Positions 1 to 13,540 of a stretch of DNA of 64,000 bases are shown here, in pieces. Source of the DNA: Cardinalis cardinalis (lineage: Eukaryota > Chordata > Aves > Passeriformes > Cardinalidae). The stretch spans positions 396,918 through 460,917 of the forward strand of contig JACDOX010000001.1 of NCBI GenBank assembly GCA_014549065.1, read 5' to 3'. How positions within the stretch are numbered: position 1 is the first letter of the stretch; every line of letters starts with the position of its first letter. The notes below the pieces were generated by a model, which saw nothing but the letters and a program-made list of their open reading frames with translations, was not told the DNA's origin and searched no databases. The translations under genes were made by a program, and so were the position numbers.

Positions 1-1064
1 AGCTCCCTGTGTTGGTGTAAGCAGGATAAGGAACAATCCCAGCACTTTCCCTTCCGATTCCCTTTCTAAAAGGAGGAACTGTTAAAACTGGAAAATGGTT
101 TAATTTTTCANGCCATCAGCAAATGCGGATTGTTTGTTTTTTTCAGCAACATTATTATGTTGCACAAAGATGATCTGTTTTGTGGTTTAAGATGTAGCTG
201 GAGCAATCCAAGTGCAGCCAAATCGATGGAGGCAATCTTGCTCTATTTCTAGTTTTCCACCATTTCTTTATTACATGTAATAGAACATTTTAGCATAATA
301 ACTCAGAAGTCCTGAGATACAGAAGATGGAGAAATAATGTTGAAAAGTAATTCCTCACATCTGGCCTTCACCACATGAAGTGCAAATGGTGAGCNTAAAC
401 ATGGAAATACAATTTACTCCTTAGAAAGTTTACACCCTTATCTCTTGCAAAGAGCATATATTCATTATCAGGGCTTCAAGGTAAAGACTAAGGCATCTAT
501 CTCAAGAGCAGTATCAGAAGGATTTGGAAGCAATCTTTTCATAATATTTCTTTGGAAGGGAAGCAGGGTTACTCAAAATTCATAGCGATTATTAAGTTTA
601 CATTCACATAGCAGATATGGTACCATATTATTTCCCATCAACNGTGTTGTCACCCGCTGAGAATCTCTCCTTGGTTTAAGACAGCCATTCATTACAAGGC
701 ATTAGCACTCTGCTGCACAAACCAAAGTTATGCCCCATAAGTGAACCGGGCAAGCCTGTAATACGCATACTCAGCTCATGAGGACTGTGTTTACCTCTTT
801 TTTGAGCCCTTCATTTTGGTGATTTAATAGGCAAGCAATTTCTTACTTCAGCAGATTCTTTCTATGTTATCAAGTCAGGTATTTCTGCACAAATACGTGG
901 GTGCTGAAAAGACTCACAAGGCTCCCCAAAGCTTTGCTACATCAGTGGAGCGTGCACTGACAGCAGGGACTCTTTATGACAAGAAAAGCTGATCAGCTGC
1001 AAGCTTTTCTCTTGATGAATCTAACTCTTCACCAGGTCTAAACTAAGCCTGTGGGTTTTGTGGG

Positions 1065-1090
1065 TTTTTTGTTTTGTTTTGTTTTGTTTT
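1065..1090. repeat. (GTTTT)n simple repeat
   Basis: A run of T followed by four GTTTT units. Confidence 0.9.
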
Positions 1091-4000
1091 CTTAGCCTTC
1101 TTTGAGGCTTGCAGAAAGTTATGAAATAGATTTTTCTAGTCCTCTCAGGAGCAAGGCCAGGTTCACATCCTGACCTCAGAAACAAAGCAGTCCACAAAAG
1201 CCAGATTTCTCTGCCTAATATAAAGCAAACTACAGCAACATGTGGCAGTATTAAGAGTGAGAAATGACAAACATTGTATCAGCATTGGGAAGAAAATATA
1301 ATAAAACCAAGCCATATGAAAAATTCCAGCAACAGTACTGAACAACACAATTTTGGCTCTACTACTGTCTCCATAATCAAGGATGGAAGCATCATATTCA
1401 TCTGCTTAGTTGAAAGGAAGATTTCAGTTACAAGTCAACAAAAAAGAAATACTTTATTGCAGAGGGTTATTTATTTTTGGATACTTCCACCATCTTATTC
1501 TCTAACCATTCTACTACCATTTGGGTAGCATAATGTATAAGCACATACAGACTCTCACAACAAGATGTACTAATGAAAATACAAAATAAGCCTAAGGACT
1601 GAATCTCCTTTCAACAACATCAATATAGATCAGCTCAATCAACTGGGGGACATTGGTGTGAAAATTGAGTGAGGAAAGAATTGGGCTCTGATGCTTTGAA
1701 CAGACTGCTCAAGTATATTTTAGAAATGTGAAGGCTGTTAAACTGTGGGTTTAAGAGCTTGGAAGACAAGAGGGGTGTAAAAATGATAAATCTTATTCTC
1801 ATGGTGAAATAGCATTAAGGAATCAACACATGGTCCCAGAATACATAAATACTGAAGTGGAAGTTGCTACCAAAAGCATAAACAGTTTTACACAAGTAAG
1901 AAACTAGATTCTTATCAAAGATCACAAGATTANAACAACTAGTTCCCATTAGCATGAGTGACAGTGGTGCTTGTTCAAATCCCATGTATGGTGATGGAAT
2001 ACGGACTCCGAAATCTCTGTGACCTTGATGTGTAATATTTATGTCTACACCTTTAGCCTCTTGTGCATAATGAGATGCAATCTTTTAGCTTTATGCACTT
2101 CACCAGGCATTCAATTAGAAATAGGATTTTTTTTTTTTGGAGGGTGGGGGGAGAATGCTAAGCTACTTAGACAGAAGGTAGTGAATCAAAAATTGCAAAA
2201 CTTGAGCTTTCAAAAATAGCCTGAGTGACCTCTTCCAATACTCTGACCACTCCATCACAAGCAGGAGGCAACCCCTGTGAAGAGCGAATTCTGGCAAAGT
2301 TCTCTCTTCACAGATGATGCACAGCTTAAGCTATAATGAGTTTTTGGGTTACAAATGCTGAACACATTAATATTCCTTGATGATAATTATCACAGTATAA
2401 GCACCTTTCCCAATGTGAGTAGCATAAAGCAACTGAAGCAGCATTTTTACTACATTTGAAACAAGCTGGAAAATGGGATTTTCTACTCTTGTAACCTGAG
2501 GTCAAGATACATCAAGCTATGCATATTAAGTATGTCTACCCTATATAGCTATATAGACCTTTCCATATATTCACACACATGCATGCAATTAACACCTNAA
2601 TTTTTTGAACACTTAAACAAATACGCCATGCATATGAACATGATTTCTCAAGAAAAATGCAATGTTTTAAAGAAGACTCAAATAATTTTCAAACAGGCTA
2701 CACTGGTATTTCTTCCAAAGTGAGTAATACTTTGCAATATTAAAAAGAAGGTGCCTGATACAAACTGAAAATTATAAAAAATATTCATATTCATCCACAT
2801 AGAAAATAACAATTGCAGAAGACCACTGCTTTTCACCTTCAGGAGTTAAACTATGTGCCACACTAAATATGTCTTATACCCACCAATATAAGTCTTCATT
2901 TTTTATAGGAAAATGTGAAAATATAGTTCTTCACTGGGCCCAAATATATGCACAGAGCTCAGAGACTAAGTAAGGAATGGGAGGACTGGAGATATCCCAA
3001 GGAAACAGCAGTGTGAGCTTCAATCCAGGCAGCTGAGCACCTGCAAAGCTGTCCCTTCCCTGTCAGTGCAAGCAGAAGTGCTGTGCTGCCTCTGCATGGG
3101 GCAGGAACATGTGCAGCTGGGTAGCAGCAGCAGCAAACACAATGATTTAACAGCCAGGCAGGTTTGCCCAACCTTTGTAGCTTCCTCTTACACATGGACA
3201 GGGGCAAATTTCTNGGAGTTATCCCAAGAAACAGATGAATACCCGTTGCAACACATGTGGAACCCACATATCTTTCAAAGATAACAAGAAACAGTATAAA
3301 TAGGCTTTGCAGTTCTATAAGTGCAAGACATTTAATTATTATACAAGTACTTACTGAGGATTAATTAGCATACAACAAGGATCTGAAACTTGCAGACGTT
3401 TGTCAAAGANGACAGGGTTTCTAGTGATTTATTATTGTTTGATTAAAAACATCATNCAGCAGCTATGTTATTAAATCTCTATTTTGCCTACTACAGAACC
3501 TGAAAGTGCTACCTAGTGATGAACTGTTACCCTCAGAAGAGGGCAACAACTTGATCTCTGCTTTNCTCTCACCCACAACTCAGAAAATATTAATTGTTAA
3601 GAACTATGTACTGGTAAGTCTGCCTTTAAAATGCCACCCTGTGAGTCACAGGGTTTTTACAAAACATTATAATGCTGTTTTAATACCATGCAAATAAACT
3701 TAGTGCAGCTTTCTTCTGACAAAATGGGAGTCAGTTTGAATCCTTAATCCGAAAAATGGGAATCAGTGCTGATGTTCAGTTGGTGTGAAATCTACTGAAT
3801 GTATTTATGCCNTGTTGTCCTGCACTTCCTTTAGAAAATATGCCATGTTTCGACCATTTCAAGAACTAAACCATAATTTTTACTTATGTGCTGTAAAATG
3901 TCTCAAAATCCCATTTGAATATATGGTACAGTTTTGAGGGAACATTTGCTAAATATTTAACAGCACTACTGGCTTATTAAATACTGTAATGTGAAAGCCA

Positions 4001-4227
4001 TGAAAGGATGATGTAAAGCACACGACATTTCTTTTCACTTAGCATTGGTGCTCACTTTGAACATTGTACAAGCCCATTCATCAGAAGAACTGAAGCATTC
4101 TAAGAAATACTCCTTATCAGATAAATGGCATCTTGCTATTATACAAATGATTAAATCCCTCCTTGGTTAATTGCATAAGATCTGTTCCTCTACAGTTAAA
4201 TCCCCTCTCCATCCTCCCCACTAAAAC

Positions 4228-4270
4228 ATCTGAAGAGATCATATCTGAAAAGATCACATCTGAAAATTAA
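4228..4270. repeat. 15-bp tandem repeat (about 2.7 copies)
   Basis: Units atctgaagagatcat, atctgaaaagatcac and a partial atctgaaaattaa follow head to tail. Confidence 0.85.
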
Positions 4271-7200
4271 AAGTGATGCAGTGAAATCAGGATGGCACAA
4301 GATANGTTGCTTATATGAAAGGCAAACCTAAAGGAAAAAAGAGTCAGGTAGAGAACATGCAGCTTTGGTTTACATAGAAACTGCATGGCTGNCCATTTTA
4401 TCAGTAGAAAATTGAATTAGTTTCTCTGAACATCACAATGTATTTGATAATTACATAATACAGTGACAGTTGTGTTAAAAAAAGTGATGTAAGACTGAAA
4501 ATNCTCTACAAAAATAAACATTTCCATTAAAACAGAATCAAAATAACTTGCTTCACAACAACAGATGCATTTCAGTAGAAATCACTGAAAAAAGATTTGA
4601 ATCCACAATGAAATATATTAATATAAACTAACAAGGAAAAAAATCTCTTGGCATGGAATTGCCTACAGAGTGTGCATTTATTCTGTAAACACTGTAACAA
4701 TGATTATCTGTCCTTCCAGCTCTCAGTGGAGACTCCTGCTTTTGAAAATGTCTTGTGGTGGTGACTTACTAAATTCAGGCTATTTCAATTAGTATTACTG
4801 CACATTAAAAATTAATTGTATTATAGAGTGGATTAAGGTTTAAATTTCAGTTCTACAGTGNGTGTGCTAGAAATGACAGCTAAAAATCAATGCTCTCTGG
4901 CCCATAATCGGAAGTTTGTACGACCAAGGAATGTGGAACTGGCGTCAGTTTTAAAAGAATTGATAGTTCAATGCAAGGTGTGTCAGATCTAATTCCGGAT
5001 TTAAATGGGAGTGCTACCCAGCTACAGTATTAAACTAAAGAAGAAACTGAAAAAACAAAAAGGTGCCTTGCAATGANAAAAGGGCCTATCTTCATAAGGA
5101 TGGAAAGAGTCCAAATTACAGCTCAAAATTCGTGTTTGGCATTACAGAGGGAAAAAAGATGTTTTAATGGGATGATGACTTCATTACAGAAGACACACAT
5201 TTTTTTCCACGTTTAGAACATGTTGTTAAAAGTACCACCCGGAACGGCAATTTAGGCTCCAATCTTACAAACACCTGAGATCATATACAGCCTTATTCCT
5301 GTATAAAAGTAAGCTTGAGACATTTATTCATGTGAATAAAATCATACGCATAGTTGCATGTTTTCAGGATGAGACCTTTTCACTACAATTCCAGATGTAC
5401 CNTGGTGCCATGCAAGTCCATTTAAAACTTTTCCTGAGTGTGACAGGCACAGATACACAGAATAGAGCTTGTGGACCTTGTGAAACTCATGCTTTGGGAC
5501 ACTTTTTTTTGGTCAAACAGTCCTGGCAAGGACAGCACCAAAGAATGCAGATCGTAGAGCCACAGGCCAGCACATGTGGGAGCCCTGACAATGTGCAAGC
5601 CATGCAAAGAGCTGTAGATTCTAAGTCCGCCCCTCAGCAGAGCACCAATAGGGGTTGTTGAATCCCCAGGCTGCAGTGGGAGGGGGAACAGGAAGGTTGC
5701 TACCCAATGTATCAAAAGTGATCAGNCAATGAGGTTATGTGGGAGTGGACAATGGTTCTTTGTACCTCCAGTAAGTGTGTCAGCAGTGGTCTCCCGAGCT
5801 GCCCGGTGGCTGTAGAACACAAGACAATTTCTTCACCTCCATATATACAAAATAAATTATTATCCTCCACTTTATCTTCTGACAAATCAGGTAAAATTTG
5901 CCTGCATGGATGAAAGCTCTTTGTACAACTAAGGCAGAAATCTGCACTCTTACCTTGCTGAAACCACTGTTTTAACATTATCCCTGTAGGTTGAAAAGAT
6001 TTTTGAAAATAAAGTCTTTATTAAAATATTTGTATCCTCACAATAATAATANTTTTTCTTACTTGAGTGAAATGAATTTTGCAGAAGGTTCCTTGGGGTC
6101 ATGGCACTGGATGATAAACTGACACCACTACTATAATTCTTTCTTTGAATGTGAACACAGTGCCAAAAGGAAAGGAAACAGCTCTAGCAAAATCATTNTT
6201 ACACTCTTCTGTGTTGTAAAACGTATGGGGAATAGCAGGAAGGTAAAAAGCATGTTCCACTTGTTATAAATCTAGTATTGCTCCTGTCTGAAATTGGTTA
6301 GCAAGAAATGTCTGTCACTTCTATCAGCAACAAACTAATTTTTTTTAAGAGCAAATCATGAAGAACACTGCAAGTCATGTGAACAGACCGAGTATTGCAA
6401 AGCCACACAGGATACCNGAGCCTGGAATTGAACAGTCATTGGTGTGTACCTAAGAGACAAATTGATGTCCAAAATGTTTTTAAAGATCCCCTGTGCTACA
6501 TGGATGTCCAACAGCAAGTTTGGTATCCAGAGAGTAAAGAAGATGGGTTGTAATAACAACAATAAAGAAATAATCTGGTGCAAATAGACCCCAAGGTGTA
6601 GTAGTCATCCCCGTGCAACAATCACCCTTCACTGCAATTTAGTGATGTTGCTTCATTATAATACAGCATACAAAGGGGGCAATATTAAGGCACACTATTT
6701 AAAGCTACAGGATCTGTGGTGCCAGCCGTAGCTGGTACTGAATCACAAATATAGATTAAAAAAGAAGTAATTTCAGCAGAGAATACTGAAAAATTAAAAC
6801 TCTCCTGAAGGTGCACAAGTGTGTCATTTTTACAAGACTTAGCTGAATGCCACAATAAGAGATTGACGCTAAAGACTGACAATACATTTTACAGTGTGAA
6901 CCCTCAAACTCATTACAAAAGCACAGCTATAACTACTTGCAAATTAACACAGCCAAGAAAGACAAAGAAATTCAACTGGTTTAGGTAAGGGAGAAAAGAA
7001 TAATTTTTATATGATAGGAGAATATATAGGAATTGAGAAAGAGATTTGTGCAGGGTACAGCACCTGCAGAGTAGATGGACTTTGAAGCAACTTTCAGAAT
7101 TGCAGTGACAAAGGAAAAATTCTGAATAGCAGTAAGACAATGTTACTGACTCATGGAAGCCATCACAATTTCTGTTAACTCTCTTCCTGTTAGCTGGTTC

Positions 7201-7520
7201 TGACTGGGGAAGAAATGAAGGACAATTTCTGTTGTGTGGAGCAGGNGATGTCAAGAACAGATATCAGCTGGACAGCATCTGTGAGGAGTGATGATACGTA
7301 AAAAAGGAGGAACAATTTTTCTTTAAATTGCACTCTGAAATGGATAGGAAATATGAACCAAATTTGGGAGCTCTAAGGCAAGCAGCAGAATTCCCCATTA
7401 GCCAAGAGATAATAAAAAACACAAACGATTTAATGGCTTGCTATTTACAGCATTATAGTACTTTTCCTTCTGAATGTACATTAACTAATTTGTCTTGAAA
7501 AAAATCTCTGTGGCTAAGTA

Positions 7521-7620
7521 CTGTCTCCATTTCACATTTCAGTGACTTGTTCTAGGCTAGCAAAGAAGTCACCAGGAATGCTGGAACCGCCACAGACTTG
7601 AACCCATTTTGACTCCCATT
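7521..7620 (-). mobile_element. Possible MIR-like SINE fragment
   Basis: The plus strand shows tctccatttcacatttcag, tgacttgttctaggctagcaa, and finally gacttgaacccattttgactccc. These recall the reverse-complement MIR core (ccccattttacag, tgacttgcccaaggtcac, gaacccaggtctcctgactcc). Similarity is weak and could be chance. Confidence 0.33.
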
Positions 7621-7626
7621 TTGACA
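7603..7626. repeat. 12-bp tandem duplication
   Basis: The unit cccattttgac is repeated twice in tandem with one terminal base difference. Confidence 0.85.
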
Positions 7627-10475
7627 CATTGAAACGAAGATTGTCTTTGCAGCCTGTCAAGCAAAGATGTGAAAGCGGCATTTAGAAAAAAAAGAGGAAT
7701 TCTCCTCCAAACAAGAAAGGAGAATGCCATAAAGGAAAAGGAGAGAAAGGGACCATGTAATACTATGAAAATTTAACTGTATTTCTGAGACATAATGGCA
7801 TAGGAGAATTTAGAGTCGCAGNGCCTTCCAAATCTGCTTTTTAAGGAGATGAATGAGAAGGATATNTTTAAGAAAAAAAGGGTAGCTGAACTGTGTTGAA
7901 AGTGTTTCTCTTGTCAGAGAAGAAACCTTCTCCTGCTGAAGCTTTAGCTTGAAGGAGACAAAGAAAATTACCAGCCCACAGAAAGACTGGCCTGGAGGAC
8001 CTATCACAAGGCTTGAAAGAGATGCACATGCAGCACAAAAGCGGCAGTTGATGTAAAATACGATAACCTAGGTGACATATCATAGAAATTAGAGTCCTAT
8101 TTTCTGTCACCTAATTTATTCCCATGCACCACCATGAAGGATTTTTCCTGGCGGTACAATTCCGGTCTGCACTGCTAGGCATACTCCATCACTAGTGCAA
8201 ATGCAGAAGCAGGTAAAAGTAGAGAATTTTGCCATTATTAAGAAGTATCCCTAAGATTAAGTTTTCTAGACTAGCTCTCTGCCCAAGCCTATTTATTTTA
8301 CTTTTCACTTATTTCATTTTATTTCTCTATTGTTTTCATTTTAGTCTTCTTTTTTTTAAGCTCAGCTATATTTTTATCAAAAGATTTTAAGAATAACATC
8401 CCTGTTAAGTCAGACTTGAAGAGTAACAGAACACAAGGAGCAGTGTGGGTTAAAAGTTCAAATTTGGCAGGGAAATGTCACTCNTCTGAAGAGATGAGTA
8501 TTTAACTGCTCTGGTGAAAATTGGTTTTGATTTGATCATGTTATGACAGTTTGCAAATCACACTTTGCACTAAGTGATATTTGGGTTAGGCTTTTTAACC
8601 AAACTTTGAAGGAAANGGAGGGCTGCGTTGCCTCTGAATANCTAATTGAATGAGGTAGTAAACATCAACATCTCCCAAGCTGTTCAATAAATTACACAGT
8701 GCTCTGCAGGAGTCTCATCTGGGGGACTTGGGGGAGTGGAGGATTTTTTTGCACTGTTATCCAATGTCTTGGCACTCACATAGGTGTGCAATGAAAAGCA
8801 ATGAAGCCAGAAGTACAGTGGGTTCATTGTAAAGGTTGCCTGCGAGAGGGTTGGGAAAAAGGGTGCCTAGCCAAACAGCCAGATATTAAGAATATACTGC
8901 TGAGGTCNTGAACTTCAACACTAATAAAGTGCTGTGTGAGAGAAAATTTGAATTGTGTGGCCAGGTACTGGAAAATGAAAACCAAAACAGGATGTTACAG
9001 GCATATCCTTAACTCTGGCCATTGCACATGTGCCTTANGATTGCTTTTGATTACACAAATACAGTATTCCTTTTATCATTCAGTCTAATTTAAACATGAG
9101 GCTGGTACCTTTNATCATAAACACAGTGAATGAGGCAGTGTTGTGAACTAAGCTTTGTCCAACACACCGTGAATAGCATATTCTGTAAAGTCTCTTGGAT
9201 AAGTACCATAACTATCAGATTATATTCATGTAATAAAAATAATGTGTAATGTAGCTTTGCACCTTTGAGCAGGTTGTCTTCATTCTGACCACTGCTTCAT
9301 TTCCTCTGGGGCTTCTTATAATGCCCTGAGTTGCACAATGTATTCAAAAGCAGCTTAGTTCAGAAAAAGAAAATTTACAAAAAGGAATGTTTCTTCTTCC
9401 TTTCTTTCTATATATTGAAATTACCTCTATAAGTATGTTAGTTTCAGGCCACATGACAGAATTACTCATTTCTGGCCCACTTATACATTGGTGCAATGGT
9501 TTTATTTGCATGTTTCACTGGAAGGATATATAATAATTTCTGCACAGTCTAGAATCCTGAGATTGAATGCTAAAGGCCTGACAACTTTGTGCATGAAAAA
9601 TTTCATGGGAATATTTACATTTCACTTTTATGAATTAGGGGATTTTAATTTTTGTATTTCACAGATGTGTCTATCTAGTTTGCTGGTTGCTGAAGCACTG
9701 GTCTTACAAGCTGAAGTACGTGATATCTAGTTCAGTTTAAATATACACNTGCATACACCCATGCATAGAAAAGGGTGCATTCAATTGCAAAACAGCTTTT
9801 CTTTAAAGTAGGTATCACCATTTTACTTTACTGCTGATTTTCTACCAGCTCCACTTAAAGAAAGAAACTCTACAAGTGAAACAGGATGTGCAGAGTATCT
9901 TTTGGCCATAGATGGTCTATGAGGCATGCAAAAAGAAGGATTTTAACACAAATATAATTCTAAGCTCCCATAAGGGCTGAATTGAAAGCAGTGCTTATGG
10001 AAAGTGAGGCGATAGCTCGGCCACTGTGCTGAGGAGATTGAAGGAGTTACTTTCCTCAGGAAGGATCATTGAGAGTGTCACCGGTTAATTNCTGTTCTAT
10101 GCTCCTCATTAGCATTACTCTCAAGTTTCTGGTTATCATATCCGAAATATTAAGACATAATAAGTACGAAGGTGCAGATAATTGGATATTAACCAGACCA
10201 TACTTGACTGGGCAGGAGGTAGGGCCTTGCTTAAACTAATCCTGAAATGTATTAATCACCAATTAATGAATGGGTTTCAAATTCATTTTCTATTATAGAA
10301 CACCTCTGAGTATCTAAGCTTTTTCTAATAAAATGAGTTGGAATAACAGGATAGGAATAAGAAACACTCCAATGGAGGCTGGTTTGAATTAATTCCCTAT
10401 AGCTTGTTGTTAAGTTCATTGAAAACAATAAACCTAGAAGCAGTGACTCTCTATATACAAAATATATATACATAC

Positions 10476-10480
<5 letters not shown>

Positions 10481-10511
<31 letters not shown>
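10481..10511. repeat. (TG)n microsatellite
   Basis: About 15 TG units follow an alternating TA/CATA stretch (10461-10480). Long TG tracts can adopt Z-DNA and are often length-polymorphic. Confidence 0.95.
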
Positions 10512-10514
<3 letters not shown>

Positions 10515-12102
10515 ATAGCACTTATAGGCTCTATATGTAGGTGCAAATGGTCACACAGATGCTAAATTCAGAACAGAGCTAGGTTACTGGAAGAACTGCT
10601 ACAGCACTATCTGTATGTCTTCAGAGCAAATATAGCTCTTTAAGATGAGCAGCGTAAGACCTGCATCAACTTTAGATGGAGGTTGCCAATTACTCATTTT
10701 CAGTGTGAAGACAGATATACATATATATAAACGTCCGTAAAATAAAAAAACCCCAAAACCAAATTCCCTCTCTCCTGCCCAGCACAAAATGTGGTCTACA
10801 TCCATCCACCTCGTTGACCTGAGCTATTAGTAGGTAGAAGAAGAGTGGTGGAAGGGCAGGGATTATGAAATCCCATTAAGAAGCCCGAGGGGTAGATGGG
10901 GGTGGGTGGTNGTGGGGAAACAGGGAGGATTATTAAGCCCCAACTTCAAATAACTTTGGTGATTTTGCATTAAGCATGCACCCTTAACCAGCATTAGTAA
11001 CTATCTTGGCATGGTTGTANCTTTCTCAGCTAAGAGGCTAACTTGCTGCACACAGATAATCCCTAAATAATCNAAGCTTTTGCTAACTAGGCATATTTAA
11101 AGAAATGCAAAGAACAGAAAAAAGTTTCACATTTTTCATTAAAAAAAACCACACTCCCCCTCCAATCCCTCCCCTTTTTCTTACATGTCCAGGTTAATTT
11201 TAAAATGGATACGTTAGCATTTTTATTATTTGAAATGGGTGCTCACTACTGTACTAGAAAAAAGAAAGATCAGGGATTCTTATTCTTAGTAATGAAGAAA
11301 ATGATAACAGACATGGTTGAAGTACTATTATTCCCCTTTCTCTCTTCATGCTGTCCTCAGTGTTATTTACATTGATGTGAATTGCAAGTAAACCAATATT
11401 ATCCATCTCTCTGTTTTTTCCCTAATTTGTTGACTTTAATTTTAGTAAGTCTTAAATAAGCACTTCCTGAAGATGAAGTAAGATATGCAAGCAAGTAGTC
11501 CTTTTATCAACAATTTTGCCACAGAAACACACAAACATTTCAATGGCTCTTCATTAGCAAACAAATCAACAAGTGATATTTTAATGCATGACTTTATTCC
11601 ATCTCTGTGGGGACCGTAGTTGAGAGTGTGATGTACAGTACAGAGAAAGGAATCATCAGCCACAGTGTCCCAGGGCTCTATCCATTGAGGACTTCTCAGC
11701 CTCTGCTTAAAGAGTGCATTTAATTGACTGATAGACAGTAGCTTCTTTGTTCACAGAAGACAGCGAAGTAATGGCAGCTTGAAAATCGTACCATCTACAG
11801 GATCTCCTGAGACTAGTAACAGGGGGATATGTGTCAGGAATAAATAAATAATCTAATTATTAAGCCACTTCCTGTCAAGTTAACTCCAATTTGTTGGCTT
11901 TTGAAGGCAACAAAACGAGGCATTTTTCCTCATTATGCTTCTCTTTTTATACCACTGGTAATCACAGGCGGATTAAAGGGTGCCTGATTGGTTTTTTTGT
12001 CAAGGAACTGAGAAGCAGCCAACAGTACAGAAAAACAGAGTTGGGGTTAGAGGAAATTTCATGCTTGTCTCCTTTCCAGCTCCCTAACAGCCCACACTGC
12101 TG

Positions 12103-12230
12103 CCCCATACAGTGCTGCCAGCTGTACAGCAAATGTGTGCCCCTCCAACGGCGGCCTACCAGGCCACAGGCTCCATCCTGAGAGCTGTGAGATACCTTGC
12201 AATCTTGGCAGGTAGCTACTGCTGTCATAG
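12103..12230 (+). repeat. 110-bp related sequence, copy A (partner at 13411-13540)
   Basis: Shares long matching runs in the same orientation with copy B: ccccatacag, gctgccagctgtacagcaaa, and ccacaggctccatcctgag. The agreement then weakens across the cttgc...ttggca tail. I do not recognise the family. The strand is arbitrary. Confidence 0.85.
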
Positions 12231-12251
12231 GCATAATTCTAAAGGTGACCT

Positions 12252-12522
12252 ACGAAACCCCGTCAGCTCACCAAATGCAACAATATGAGCAGCTCGAGGT
12301 CGACACCCACTCTCCATATCGGCTTCTTTTGTTGCGCTTCCCGCGTTTACATCGCGGGGAGAAGCCTTGGGACGAGCTCCCTGAAAGAATTGGAGGCTCC
12401 TCTCTTCGGAGCAGGGGCGGTTTGGAAGAGTGATGGAGAGGCTGCCCTCGGTGCTGGCAGCCAAATGGGGCCGAAGGAAGGTGCTATGGCTCCCGAGAAA
12501 GCCCGCAGTGCAAATGGTCCGC
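12252..12522. promoter_or_regulatory. Small CpG-rich patch within the intron
   Basis: I count 18 CpG dinucleotides in about 270 bp, with G+C near 58 percent over 12241-12540 and a hand-estimated observed/expected CpG ratio near 0.7. The surrounding intron is A+T-rich and nearly free of CpG. The patch starts directly after 110-bp copy A. A CpG-rich patch retaining its CpGs suggests an unmethylated element such as an internal promoter or enhancer. No TATA box or initiator is identified. Confidence 0.45.
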
Positions 12523-12800
12523 AGAGAACAAAAGGAAGGCTGACACCCTGCCATTAATTCAGCCTGTGGTGCCTAAGTATTGACACGCACAGTGCATCAC
12601 TGCCATGGCTCNGAGGAGAATCGGGTAGGGAAAAACTTTTATCATGCCTGGCATTGCTTTTCCATAGCATCCTGTNCATCGAGTGCTATTCGTGGCACGG
12701 GTACTTTGCAGGAAAATCTAAACCTTCCATGCACTTTGCTTTATTTCCTTACAGCATGAACTCCAGCCTGAATTANGGATATTTTTCAGCTGCTCTTTTT

Positions 12801-12854
12801 AGTATTATTATTAGTATTACTACGAGTATTACTACTAATATTATTTAATAATAC
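12801..12854. repeat. Imperfect ATT/ACT trinucleotide repeat
   Basis: A series of ATT, AGT and ACT triplets with a three-base period, interrupted by a single CpG (acgagt). Confidence 0.85.
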
Positions 12855-12932
12855 AACAATTGCATTTTATTTTCTTAAAATTTTTGATTCCAAGGTTCGA
12901 AGCCCCCAATTCCTCCCCTGCCCTCCCCCTAC

Positions 12933-12947
12933 AAAAAAAAAAAAAAA
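12933..12947. repeat. Poly-A tract
   Basis: Fifteen consecutive A bases following a C-rich stretch. No SINE or processed-gene body is recognisable directly upstream. Confidence 0.9.
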
Positions 12948-13410
12948 TAGAATTGATGGTTGTCTGCAGACTGTGTCCTGGATGAAACATTTGTGATTTT
13001 AAAAGCCTGGAGAGCCTTTTCTGAAAGCTGTTTCAAAAAGCAAGGAGCTGTTTCTGCTTCAAACCCCAGAAAGGAAGTGCCAGCTCCAAGCAGAGCTGCT
13101 CAGTGGGGAAAGCCAGCACCTGGGGACAGGGGGTGGCAGGGATGGGGCACCCAAAGCCCCAGTAGGTGACAGACAGAACCTGCAGCCCAGTGAATGGTGC
13201 TGCTGGAACGTGTGTACAGCTGCCTTTGCCACTTCCGAATACATCCTGAATTTTTTGTTAAATTGCGCAGATAATTAAAGCCTCTTCATATTTACAGTCT
13301 GCTTCATTGGTACCATGAATCCTGTTTTCAGTTACTGTCTGCAAATTCCCTCCCCACGCAATTTCATACTAAGCAATAACACTTCATTTTACATAAGTTT
13401 TATCTGATGT

Positions 13411-13540
13411 CCCCATACAGAGCTGCCAGCTGTACAGCAAATGTGCAGCTCTCAAACTGAGGCCTACTAGGCCACAGGCTCCATCCTGAGATCTGTAAGG
13501 CACCTTGCTGTCATTGGCAAGCATTCCCTGCTATCACCGC
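13411..13540 (+). repeat. 110-bp related sequence, copy B (partner at 12103-12230)
   Basis: Direct-orientation partner of copy A, about 1.3 kb away, with the same runs in the same order and small differences between them. The high shared identity ends on both sides, so this is either a local segmental duplication or two insertions of one unrecognised repeat family. Confidence 0.85.

Noticed and set aside
12292..12306. Adjacent XhoI and SalI sites (ctcgaggtcgac) resembling a cloning polylinker
   Set aside because: Only 12 bases match. The sequence on either side does not continue into any vector I know, and the CpG-rich context explains the sites.
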